A stretch of DNA of 64,000 nt from NCBI GenBank assembly GCA_965248235.1, contig CBDFIU010000001.1:248001-312000 (forward strand), given 5' to 3'. The DNA comes from UBA6623 sp965248235 (GTDB lineage: Bacteria > Acidobacteriota > Terriglobia > Bryobacterales > UBA6623). The position numbers and the translations under genes were made by a program. Each line of letters begins with the position of its first letter. The stretch's first letter is position 1. Below the pieces are notes generated by a model that searched no databases, was not told the origin of the DNA, and saw only the letters and a list, made by a program, of their open reading frames with translations. Shown piece after piece: positions 37,577-45,414 of this stretch.

Positions 37577-38413
37577 ATGACACTGGGAAAAATCAGCAGG
37601 ACGAACCGGGGGATGAGGATGGCGCCGGCTGCCGCCGCGTTCGCGATGGGCCTGGCGCTCGCGCCCGCTTCCTTGTCCGCCCAGAGTGAGGACGCGCGGC
37701 GAGCGTGGGATGGTCGGCCGGACCTGAACGGGATCTGGCAAGCAATCGGCACGGCGCACTGGGACCTCGAAGATCATCCTTCCGGACCCGGTCATCCCGA
37801 CCTCGGAGCCATCGGAGCAATCCCTCCCGGGCAAGGCGTCGTCGTCGGAGGCGAGATCCCCTACCAGGACTCGGCACGCGAACAGAAGCAGCGTCATTTC
37901 GAAAAGCGCCTGACCGACGATCCCGAAGCGAAATGCTTTCTGCCGGGCGTGCCGCGCGCCGCCTATCTGCCCTATCCGTTTCAAATCATCCAGGGCGACA
38001 AGAAGATCATGATCGTCTACGGGTTCGCCGAAGCGAATCGTACGATTCATATGGATAAGGAAAACCGCGAGCCGCCGCCGCTCGACAGTTGGATGGGGCG
38101 ATCGCACGGGAGCTGGGAAAACGGGACGCTGGTCGTCGACGTCGAGGGCTTCAACGGCGAGGCGTGGTTCGATCGCGCGGGCAACTTCGCAAGCTCGGCG
38201 CTCAAGGTCGAGGAACGGTATACTCCGATGGGACCCAACGCCATTCTGTACGAAGCGACCCTCGAGGACCCCGCCGTATTCACCCGGCCGTGGAAGATTC
38301 GGCTGCCGCTCTACAGGCGTCTCGAAGAGAACGCGCGGGTGCTGGAATTCAAGTGCGTCGAGTACGCGGAAGACCTCGTCTACGGTCATCTGCGCAGGGA
38401 ACCGACTCGGTAA
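37577..38413 (+). CDS. Secreted acidobacterial protein with DLNGIWQ/SWMG domain
   Basis: About 278 residues from the ATG at 37577, which gives a good signal peptide (basic SRTNRGMRM, then AAAAFAMGLALAPASLSAQ). The body has GRPDLNGIWQAIGTAHWDLE, CFLPGVPRAAYLPYPFQIIQ, MIVYGFAEANRTIHMD, LDSWMGRSHGSWENGTLVVD and VFTRPWKIRLPLYRRLEENA. The same domain is fused to VOC domains in the next gene, which ends SWMGDSQGRWEGETLVIET and IWTRPWTAMF. These proteins are common in Acidobacteria but have no assigned activity. Only 26 bp separate it from the next gene, so they are co-transcribed. The exact start is uncertain (ATG at 37526 or 37613 are alternatives). Confidence 0.75.
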   Translation: MTLGKISRTNRGMRMAPAAAAFAMGLALAPASLSAQSEDARRAWDGRPDLNGIWQAIGTAHWDLEDHPSGPGHPDLGAIGAIPPGQGVVVGGEIPYQDSAREQKQRHFEKRLTDDPEAKCFLPGVPRAAYLPYPFQIIQGDKKIMIVYGFAEANRTIHMDKENREPPPLDSWMGRSHGSWENGTLVVDVEGFNGEAWFDRAGNFASSALKVEERYTPMGPNAILYEATLEDPAVFTRPWKIRLPLYRRLEENARVLEFKCVEYAEDLVYGHLRREPTR

Positions 38414-38439
38414 TTGAGCGAAGGAAGGGAGAGGCAACG

Positions 38440-40197
38440 ATGATGAACCCAAGACATGTCGTCCTCGCGCTCATTGCCGGGGGGGCGACCCTCTCGGGGT
38501 CGACCGCGGCTCTCGCGGCCGAATACCACCACGTGCAAATTACGACGGCGAGCCCTTCCGAGGGAGTGCGCTGGTACGCCAAGTATCTGGACTGCAAGCC
38601 GATCGAGAATCGTAGGGAAGCCGCCGATTGTAACGGCGTCGAGTTGATCTTCCTTTCGCGGCCGACAATGGGGAGCACCCAAGGTACCGGCGTCGACCAT
38701 TTGAGTTTCTCGTATGCCGACCTCGACGCGAAAATGGCCGAGCTCGAGGCGGTCGGCGTGGGCGGCTACGGTGTGCGGTTGCAGCGATTCGACGACGGGT
38801 CGACTTTGCGCGAGGAGCCCGGGCTGTTCAAGCACGGCTTCATCTTTGATCCCTGGAGTACGCGGATCGAGCTGGTGGCGGATAGCGAGCGCACCGGATT
38901 CCACCATATCCATCTCAGCGCGACCGATCCCGAGGCCACCCTGGCCTGGTATCGAGATGCGTTCGGCGGCAAACCGGCCAAGCTGAAGGGAAAAGTCGAC
39001 GGGCTGCTTTTCGGCGAGATCCGATTGCTGGCATCCGATCACCGGGAAGGCCGGCCGGCTCCAACCGAGGGACGGGCGATTGGTCACATTGGGTTCGTCG
39101 TGTCGGATCTCGACAAGGCGGCTCGCCGAATGCGGCGGAGCGGAGTCGTATTCCACGATGAACCGGCCGTGCCCGAGAACGCCCGAGCGTCGGCCAAACG
39201 CGCGTTCCTCAACGGTCCCGACAATGTCACGGTGGCGGTCGTGGAAAGCGGGTTCGCCGGAGTGACGGCCGGGGCGGGCAGCGCTGTCGTCAGCAGCGCG
39301 CGCGAGCCCATGGAACCCTATGTCACGCCCCGCACACCCTGGGGCGAGCCCGATTTCCAAGGCGTTTGGAGCGGCAACGCGGCGCACGGTATTCCGCTCG
39401 AGCGACCCGATGACCTAGGCGACGTCGAGCAGTTGACGGCCGACGAAGCCGCCGCGCGCCGCGAGCGCGGTACACTCCGCAGCATCTGGGGATACGAGCG
39501 CGAATGGCGCGACACCACGCTCGGCTACGACAAGATGACGCCTTCGACACAGGTGGCCATGATCGTCGACCCGCCCGACGGGCGACTGCCCGAAATGACC
39601 GTCGAGGGCAAGCGCCGAGCTGAACAAGCGCGGCGGGCGCGAGAGAAAAAGAAGAGTGTTCCGCCGGGAGGTCCGGAAGATTTAAGCACGTGGGAACGAT
39701 GTATCACGCGCGGGATGCCCGGCCTCATGATGCCGATGATCTACAACAACGGCCTGCAGATCGTCCAAGGACCCGGCTACGTCGCCATCCAGAAGGAAAT
39801 GATCCACGAGACCCGTGCCATCCCGACCAAGCCTCGGAAGTCGGTCGGCCCGAAGCTGACCTCGTGGATGGGCGATTCCCAGGGCCGCTGGGAGGGCGAG
39901 ACTCTGGTCATCGAAACGCAGCGCTTCGACGGCAAGAACTCGTTTCGCGGATCGACCGAGAACCTGAAATTGACCGAACGCTATCGGAGAATTGCTCCGA
40001 CCAAGCTGGCCTACGAGTTCACCGTCGACGATCCCACGATATGGACTCGGCCTTGGACGGCCATGTTCGCGTTCGACCTGGATAATGATCAGTACGAGTT
40101 GGTCGAGTACGCCTGCCACGAAGGCAACTACGGTATGTTCAACATGCTGAGCGGTGCAAGGGCGAGAGATAAGGAGGCGGCCGAAGCCGGCCGATAG
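38440..40197 (+). CDS. Secreted fusion: two VOC (glyoxalase-like) domains plus SWMG domain
   Basis: 585 residues from an ATG with GGGAGAGG upstream; the longer open frame to 38089 has no support. The signal peptide is MMNPRHVVLALIAGGATLSG (cleavage near ALAA-EYHH). VOC domain 1 (about 28-140) has YHHVQITTASPSEGVRWYAK, GVDHLSFSYADL and HGFIFDPWSTRIELV. VOC domain 2 (about 145-265) has FHHIHLSATDPEATLAWYRD, IGHIGFVVSDLD and FLNGPDNVTVAVVE. His and Glu at these positions are the usual metal ligands. The C-terminal 290 residues repeat the domain of the preceding gene. VOC pairs are typical of extradiol dioxygenases; an exported metal enzyme acting on aromatics or a lyase is possible. Confidence 0.8.
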   Translation: MMNPRHVVLALIAGGATLSGSTAALAAEYHHVQITTASPSEGVRWYAKYLDCKPIENRREAADCNGVELIFLSRPTMGSTQGTGVDHLSFSYADLDAKMAELEAVGVGGYGVRLQRFDDGSTLREEPGLFKHGFIFDPWSTRIELVADSERTGFHHIHLSATDPEATLAWYRDAFGGKPAKLKGKVDGLLFGEIRLLASDHREGRPAPTEGRAIGHIGFVVSDLDKAARRMRRSGVVFHDEPAVPENARASAKRAFLNGPDNVTVAVVESGFAGVTAGAGSAVVSSAREPMEPYVTPRTPWGEPDFQGVWSGNAAHGIPLERPDDLGDVEQLTADEAAARRERGTLRSIWGYEREWRDTTLGYDKMTPSTQVAMIVDPPDGRLPEMTVEGKRRAEQARRAREKKKSVPPGGPEDLSTWERCITRGMPGLMMPMIYNNGLQIVQGPGYVAIQKEMIHETRAIPTKPRKSVGPKLTSWMGDSQGRWEGETLVIETQRFDGKNSFRGSTENLKLTERYRRIAPTKLAYEFTVDDPTIWTRPWTAMFAFDLDNDQYELVEYACHEGNYGMFNMLSGARARDKEAAEAGR

Positions 40198-40210
40198 CGG
40201 AGTGCACATC

Positions 40211-40645
40211 ATGGGGAGGACGGTAGCAGTCACGTGTGTGGGGCTGGGTCTCGGCATCTTCATGGCCTTGGTCCCGCTCTGGGCCCATCATGCCTTTTCG
40301 TCCGAGTTCGACGCCGAAAAACCGGTCCGGCTGCGGGGGAAGATCACCAAGATGGAATGGGTGAATCCCCACGCCTGGCTCCACATCGAAGTGAAGAATG
40401 AGGATGCCGCCGCCGAGAACTGGATGATCGAGGCGGGCCCCCCGGGCGCGCTCGTGCGGCGCGGCTGGCGCAAGGACTCAGTGAAGCCGGGCGTCGAAGT
40501 GCTGGTCGAGGGATATCGGGCGATCGACGGCAGCAACAAGGCCAACGGCCGCGATGTGACCCTTCCCGACGGCACGCGGCTCTTCGCCGGGTCGTCGGGC
40601 ACCGGGGCCCCCTATGACAGGCGGCCGTCGGGAGACCGGAAATAG
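40211..40645 (+). CDS. DUF6152-family secreted protein
   Basis: The 144-residue protein has a signal peptide (VAVTCVGLGLGIFMALVPLW, then AHHAF). The mature start HHAFSSEFDAEKPVRLRGKI, followed by TKMEWVNPHAWLHIEV and then WMIEAGPPGALVRRGW and KPGVEVLVEGYRAIDG, is the OB-like layout of DUF6152 proteins, which are abundant in Acidobacteria next to SWMG-type genes. It lies 13 bp after the VOC fusion and so is in the same operon. The ATG at 40211 is preferred. The role is unknown. Confidence 0.85.
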   Translation: MGRTVAVTCVGLGLGIFMALVPLWAHHAFSSEFDAEKPVRLRGKITKMEWVNPHAWLHIEVKNEDAAAENWMIEAGPPGALVRRGWRKDSVKPGVEVLVEGYRAIDGSNKANGRDVTLPDGTRLFAGSSGTGAPYDRRPSGDRK

Positions 40646-40707
40646 CTTTCTTCGGTCGAGACAAACACTCGCGTTCGTCCTAGTTATCAGTCAGACAAGC
40701 TCTCAAC

Positions 40708-41280
40708 TTGTCACGGCCGGCAGTGGCATGGACACAGCCCGTGCGAAGAACCTCTACGCTCCTTGTGCTCGTCGGACTGGCGCTGTTTGTCGCCTTGCGG
40801 GCGCAGGACTTCGGGAATAGGCGCTACATCTCGCCCGTCGAGAAGCTCCCCCTGTCGCCGCCGGAACAGCCCATCCCCTATAGCCACAAGCTGCATGTCG
40901 GAAGACTCGATCTGAAGTGCGCCGATTGCCACGAAGGCGATCGCGACGGCTTCATGATGGAGTTCCCGAGCGAAGACAAATGCATGGCGTGCCACGCGGC
41001 CGTCAAAACCGAGAGTCCGCACATCAAGAAACTGGCCGAGTTCGCCGACGCGGGCAAGTCACTGCCCTGGGCGCGCGTCTACCGCGTGCCCGATTACGTC
41101 TGGTTCGCGCATGAGTCCCATACCACCGACGCCGGCATCGATTGCAAGACATGCCACGGGCCGGTTGCCGAGCGCGAACAACTGTTCAAGGAAAAGCCGA
41201 CCAACATGGTTGCCTGCATGGATTGCCACAGCGAGCATAAAGCGCCAATCGACTGCGACTTTTGCCACGACCCGGGTTAG
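40708..41280 (+). CDS. Pentahaem c-type cytochrome, membrane-anchored
   Basis: The 190-residue frame carries five CXXCH motifs: CADCH, CMACH, CKTCH, CMDCH and CDFCH. Extra His residues (PIPYSHKLHVG, VWFAHESHT) could be distal ligands, as in cytochrome c7/c3-like proteins. An N-terminal span (STLLVLVGLALFVALRAQ) anchors or exports it. The start is uncertain: TTG 40708, GTG 40723 and GTG 40741 are all possible and none has a strong ribosome site. It follows DUF6152 by 62 bp in the same direction, so it may carry electrons to or from the secreted proteins of this cluster. Confidence 0.85.
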   Translation: MSRPAVAWTQPVRRTSTLLVLVGLALFVALRAQDFGNRRYISPVEKLPLSPPEQPIPYSHKLHVGRLDLKCADCHEGDRDGFMMEFPSEDKCMACHAAVKTESPHIKKLAEFADAGKSLPWARVYRVPDYVWFAHESHTTDAGIDCKTCHGPVAEREQLFKEKPTNMVACMDCHSEHKAPIDCDFCHDPG

Positions 41281-41346
41281 CCCTGGGTTAACCTGCTTTC
41301 ATGAATACCGCTCGGGGGCCTGACCCCAGTCGGGCATAATGTCGTC

Positions 41347-41746
41347 ATGATTTCCTTTGCAGGGCGTATCGGTTGGCGCGAGACGGCCCCCTTCCATGTC
41401 CAATTGGAGTTGGATAAGCCGAAGCACTTGCCGGGAGACAAAGGTAGGACACGGATTCAGGGTCGGGTGATGCGCGGTTTTCGTTCGGCCGGGCGGCTGG
41501 ACGTTGGAGACCGGGCTTCTTTTGCCCGTATGGCTGTGTCATGGGCCGGATAAGCTGCCGACAGGAAAAGCGTTTATCTTCCATGACGCGTTGGCGCGGG
41601 CCACGCACATGGAAGCTTATCTCCACGCCACTCCCCCGGCCTGTGAGTTGGCCGGCTACGAGTTTTGTGTCATCGATTGTCCGTCGGAGGCGCCGGCCGC
41701 ATCGGCCGCATGCATGCGCGGAATTTGGCTTCGACGCCCGGCATAG
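41347..41746 (+). pseudogene. Frameshifted hypothetical gene
   Basis: Frame 1 opens MISFAGRIGWRETAPFHVQL, then LELDKPKHLPGDKGRTRIQG and ends after SFARMAVSWAG. Frame 2 picks up at about 41504 with ETGLLLPVWLCHGPDKLPTG, KAFIFHDALARATHMEAYLH and ACELAGYEFCVIDCPSE. Together they read as one small acidobacterial protein of unknown function, split by an indel near 41490-41500. The whole 583-bp gap 41281-41863 holds this and the next fragment. Confidence 0.5.
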
Positions 41747-41817
41747 AGCTCGTCTACGTCCATGACATTCATGGGCCGTCGGCTGCCGCCGCCGCGAAGG
41801 ACGCGGACCCTTGGCTC
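41683..41817 (+). pseudogene. N-terminal fragment of a Gfo/Idh/MocA (inositol dehydrogenase-like) gene
   Basis: About 43 codons read GGAGRIGRMHARNLASTPGI then ELVYVHDIHGPSAAAAAKDAD. This is the Rossmann start of inositol 2-dehydrogenase-type proteins. It has no start codon in context and ends after about 45 residues, so it is a decayed relic. Confidence 0.6.
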
Positions 41818-41863
41818 GATTGTGGACCGGAGAGAAGCACGGCAATTGGTATTCTGAACTGCA

Positions 41864-42673
41864 GTGACGCACGCTGCCCGCCCATTGTGTTTTCTTCTCG
41901 GTAGAGGATATCGCCCGCTGCTCGCCGCAGTGATTCTGCTGTGGTCCCCCTTGCTCGTCGCTCAGACGTCGCTGCCGCAACCCACCGGATTCATCAATGA
42001 CTACGCGGGCGTACTCGACGCCGGAATGCGGGACCAACTCGAGGCTATCGCAACTGAGTTGAAACAAAAGACCAAAGCCGAGGTGGCGGTGGCGGTAATC
42101 CAGTCGCTGGAAGGCGACTCGATTGAAAGCTACGCCAACATCTTGGCCGAGCAGTGGGGCGTCGGCGATGAAGAGGACCGGGGCGTCTTGCTGCTGCTCG
42201 CGGTCGAAGACCGGCGGATGCGCATCGAAGTCGGCTACGGAATCGAACCGATTCTCCCCGACGGCCGCGCCGGCGAAATTCGCGAGCAGATGCGTCCCAC
42301 CTTGCAGGCCGGCGATTACGACCGGGCGGTGGCGATCGGCTTTCTCGGCATCGCGCAAGTCGTGGCCGCCGACGCCGGAGTTTCGCTGACCGGAGCCGCC
42401 GCCGGTCGGCAGCGTGCGCCGCGACGACGACGTTCGCGCGGCATCCTCGGGCTGTGGCCGTTGATCTTTTTCCTGCCGTTCCTGTTTGGTCGGCGTCGAG
42501 GCACGGGTGGGTGGTATGGCGGCGCTGTGACCAGCGCTTGGATGCTCGGCGGGTTGGCGGGCATGGGCCGAGGCGGTTACTCCGGCACGGGCGGCGGCGG
42601 CTTCTCGAGCGGCGGCTTCGGCGGTTTCAGCGGCGGCGGCTTCGGCGGCGGAGGGGCCTCCGGGTCGTGGTGA
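41864..42673 (+). CDS. TPM-domain (YgcG-type) membrane protein
   Basis: 269 residues from a GTG start. Signal/anchor: LLAAVILLWSPLLVAQ. TPM domain (about 35-160): GFINDYAGVLDAGMRDQLEA, KQKTKAEVAVAVIQSLEGDS, DRGVLLLLAVEDRRMRIEVG and YGIEPILPDGRAGEIREQ. A short basic stretch and a second span (GLWPLIFFLPFLF) precede a Gly/Ser-rich tail (GGGGFSSGGFGGFSGGGF). This is the usual YgcG architecture, a family often next to LemA, as here. The TPM domain has been linked to photosystem II repair and to envelope functions in other organisms; its role here is unknown. Confidence 0.9.
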   Translation: MTHAARPLCFLLGRGYRPLLAAVILLWSPLLVAQTSLPQPTGFINDYAGVLDAGMRDQLEAIATELKQKTKAEVAVAVIQSLEGDSIESYANILAEQWGVGDEEDRGVLLLLAVEDRRMRIEVGYGIEPILPDGRAGEIREQMRPTLQAGDYDRAVAIGFLGIAQVVAADAGVSLTGAAAGRQRAPRRRRSRGILGLWPLIFFLPFLFGRRRGTGGWYGGAVTSAWMLGGLAGMGRGGYSGTGGGGFSSGGFGGFSGGGFGGGGASGSW

Positions 42674-42707
42674 CACAGCGGTCGGCGCGCCGCCGGATGC
42701 GAATGCT

Positions 42708-43418
42708 ATGACGAACGATCAACTTCTCGAAGACCTTGTCGGCCGCCTGCGCGACGCCTTGGGCGACGACGTGGTCAGTGTCGTGCTTTACGGATCGGCT
42801 GTGGCGGGTGATTACCAAGCGAAGGTCTCGGACCTGAACGTTCTTTGCGTGCTGACCCGTATCGGGGCCGATGAGTTGCACAAGGTTGGGGAGCCGGTTC
42901 GTTGGTGGCTGAAGAAGAAACAGCCCATTCCGATTTTTCTCTCCCGCGAGGAAGTGGAGAGCGCCCACGACGCTTTCGCGATTGAGTTTCTCGATATCCG
43001 GGTCGCCTACCGGGTTCTTCACGGCGAGGATGTCGTCGCCGGCATCGAAGTGGAGCCCGCGCACCACCGTCACCAGGTCGAGCACGAGTTGCGGTCCCGT
43101 CTGTTGCGGCTGCGTGAACGCTATGTCGCCGCGCAAAAGGATCGCCGCGAGCTGACGCGTCTGCTGGTCGAGTCGCTGCCGAGTTTCGCGACCTTGCTGC
43201 GCCACGCGCTCATTCTTAATGGTGATGAACCGCCGGTGACAAAGCACGAAATCTTCCAACGAGCGGCGCGGCAATTCGGTCTTTCGGCGAAACCTTTTGA
43301 AGCAATCCTGGCCTTTCGCCAAGGTGCCGAGCGGCTCGACGATCACGACATTCACCCCGTCTTTGGGGACTATCTGGCGCAGATCACCAAGGCCGCCGAA
43401 GCGGTCGACAAGTTATAA
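42708..43418 (+). CDS. Nucleotidyltransferase-like protein (MNT fold)
   Basis: The 236-residue protein has the minimal nucleotidyltransferase signature VVSVVLYGSAVAGDYQAKVS then DLNVLCVL. The GS motif is present, but the following acidic pair is D-L-N, not D-x-D, so one metal ligand is changed. A helical C-terminal half (ESLPSFATLLRHALILNGDE, AARQFGLSAKPFEAILAF) resembles the HEPN-like or four-helix extension of such proteins. It lies 34 bp after the TPM gene and 52 bp before LemA, a three-gene unit. Whether it transfers nucleotides or is only a binding protein cannot be told. Confidence 0.8.
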   Translation: MTNDQLLEDLVGRLRDALGDDVVSVVLYGSAVAGDYQAKVSDLNVLCVLTRIGADELHKVGEPVRWWLKKKQPIPIFLSREEVESAHDAFAIEFLDIRVAYRVLHGEDVVAGIEVEPAHHRHQVEHELRSRLLRLRERYVAAQKDRRELTRLLVESLPSFATLLRHALILNGDEPPVTKHEIFQRAARQFGLSAKPFEAILAFRQGAERLDDHDIHPVFGDYLAQITKAAEAVDKL

Positions 43419-43470
43419 TTCGGCTTGACGGGGAGGTGCCGCCGGCGCGGCCCGTCATTGGGAGGAACTT

Positions 43471-44061
43471 TTGAAAAAAGCGCTCATTATCGGAGGGGTT
43501 CTTCTCGGTCTGCTATTGCTGGTCGCGCTGTCTTTGGGCAGCATGTTCGTCGGGCATCGCAACACGATGGTGCAGCAAAAAGAAGCCATCACCGGCACTT
43601 GGGCGCAGGTCGATACCGTCATTCAGAGGCGCGCCGATTTGGTTCCGAACTTGGTCGAAACCGTCAAAGGCATCGCGGCGCAGGAGAAGGAAGTTTTTTC
43701 CAACATCGCCAATGCCCGCGCGGCTATGTCGGGCGCGCGCAGCCCGTCGCAGCGTATTGCCGCCAACGACCAACTGGGCGGCGCGTTGTCGCGCTTGCTG
43801 GTTGTGATGGAGAATTACCCGGATCTGCGGTCCAGCCAAAACTTCATGCGCTTGCAAGACGAGCTGGCGGGGACTGAAAATCGCATCGCGGTCGAGCGAC
43901 GCAAGTACAACCAGACCGTTCAGCAATACAACACGTACATTCAGCTATTCCCCAACAACATCGTCGCCTCGATGAGCGGCTTCGATCGCGAAGACGCCTA
44001 TTTCCGGACCAGCGAGGAAGCCCGCCAAGCACCTCCGGCCGTGAACTTCACACAGGAGTAA
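43471..44061 (+). CDS. lemA: LemA family protein
   Basis: 196 residues from a TTG with GGAGGA eight bases upstream. One N-terminal span (ALIIGGVLLGLLLLVALSLG) is followed by the helical LemA body: VDTVIQRRADLVPNLVETVK, GIAAQEKEVFSNIANARAAM, LVVMENYPDLRSSQNFMRLQ, DELAGTENRIAVERRKYNQT and VQQYNTYIQLFPNNIVAS. Length and sequence are standard. The gene closes the TPM-nucleotidyltransferase-LemA unit. LemA proteins are membrane-anchored with no settled activity, recurrently near TPM proteins. Confidence 0.95.
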   Translation: MKKALIIGGVLLGLLLLVALSLGSMFVGHRNTMVQQKEAITGTWAQVDTVIQRRADLVPNLVETVKGIAAQEKEVFSNIANARAAMSGARSPSQRIAANDQLGGALSRLLVVMENYPDLRSSQNFMRLQDELAGTENRIAVERRKYNQTVQQYNTYIQLFPNNIVASMSGFDREDAYFRTSEEARQAPPAVNFTQE

Positions 44062-44148
44062 CGGGGCGGGCGGTTTCCAACATTCTCGGGAGCTAACCAG
44101 GCAGTCTGCTTGCGAGGACGCGCCGGGGCGAGCTCGCGGTGACGCGGG

Positions 44149-45030
44149 CTAACGGGTTTCCGAGGACCCCGCGTCGCGGCGGCCGGCCAGGGCCAGCGTT
44201 CGGCGGGCGCGTTTGAGGATCGGCTCATCGACCAACCGGCCGTCGACGGCGATCACGCCGCGGCCTTGCTGCTCAAAGGTTCCGAGCAAGTTTTCCGCTT
44301 CGGCGATTTCCTCGGGAGTGGGCTGGAAAGCCTCTCGCACGATCGGGATTTGCGCGGGGTGGATCGCCAGTTGACCGCTGAAGCCGAGATTGCGGGCGTG
44401 TTCGGCCGCGGCTTTCACACGCTCGCGATCGCGGAAATCCATCGACGGAGAATCGTAGGCTTCGCAACCGGCGGCGCGTGCCGCCGTCACAACGGCCGAT
44501 CGGGCGTAGAGCAGTTCGGCGTCGTCGGGGCCGCGGCGGATCCCTGTATCCGCCGAGAAATCTTCGGCTCCGAAAGCGACCGCCACGACCCGGTCCGAGG
44601 CCGCGACGATCTTCGCGGCGTTGACGACCCCGCGCGCCGACTCGATCACGGCATAGAGCCCGAGACCTCGCGAGGGGTCGATCCGGTCGAGGAAAGCGGC
44701 GGCCTGTTGAACTTGTTCCGACGAGGCGCATTTGGGGACCATCACGCCGCCGGGCAACCTATCGCGGGGCAACTCGGACAAGGCTTCGCAGTCAGGCCGG
44801 AAAGCTTCCGAATCGACCGGGTTGATACGAACGATAACAGCCGGTTCGAACCCGCCTCGCCTCCCCAGGGGGGCCGCGGTTGTTTCGCGCGCGGCGGATT
44901 TGTGGGCCGGCAGTACGGCGTCTTCCCAATCAACCACGATTGCGTCGACGGACAACCCGAAAGCTTTTCCCAGCTTGGCTTCGCTGTCACCGGGAACAAA
45001 GAGCAAGCAACGATAGATCGGGTTGTGCAT
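44149..45030 (-). CDS. HpcH/HpaI aldolase-fold CitE-like lyase
   Basis: 293 residues from the ATG at 45030 (MHNPIYRCLLFVPGDSEAKL); the frame is open 32 codons further but without family sequence. The CitE-like features are SVDAIVVDWEDAVLPAHKSA (the Mg-binding D-W-E-D), VIVRINPVDSEAF, GGVMVPKCAS, LYAVIESARGVVNA, AVAFGAEDFSADTG and LGFSGQLAIHPAQI. Members of the family cleave malyl-CoA, citramalyl-CoA or related esters. The three-residue DWED and IES motifs support catalysis, but the acyl-CoA substrate is not known. No CitD/CitF genes lie near, so it is not citrate lyase. It converges with lemA. Confidence 0.88.
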   Translation of the reverse strand: MHNPIYRCLLFVPGDSEAKLGKAFGLSVDAIVVDWEDAVLPAHKSAARETTAAPLGRRGGFEPAVIVRINPVDSEAFRPDCEALSELPRDRLPGGVMVPKCASSEQVQQAAAFLDRIDPSRGLGLYAVIESARGVVNAAKIVAASDRVVAVAFGAEDFSADTGIRRGPDDAELLYARSAVVTAARAAGCEAYDSPSMDFRDRERVKAAAEHARNLGFSGQLAIHPAQIPIVREAFQPTPEEIAEAENLLGTFEQQGRGVIAVDGRLVDEPILKRARRTLALAGRRDAGSSETR

Positions 45031-45414
45031 TGATTCCCACGGTCGAGAGCGCGCGGCGGGGACGCTCGGGGTCGGCCGGCGGCCTCGCAGTATCGCGATT
45101 ATGCGTCGTGCGCCGCCGAAAAACAAGGGCCCGAAATCCTACATGAGAGCCATGATGGACACATGGCGACCGAGACGCTGATATCCGTCGAGGAATATCT
45201 CGGGACGAGCTACCGTCCCGACCGCGAATATGTCGACGGCAACGTCTTGGAGCGCAATTTGGGCGAACGGGATCACAGCGAACTTCAGGAAGAGATTTAT
45301 CTTTACTTGGCACAGCGGCGGCGCAAACTCGGTATTCACGTTTTCCCCGAACAACGCGTCCAAGTCAAGCCTACGCGTTTCCGGGTGCCCGATATCTGCG
45401 TTGTAAAAGGGCCG

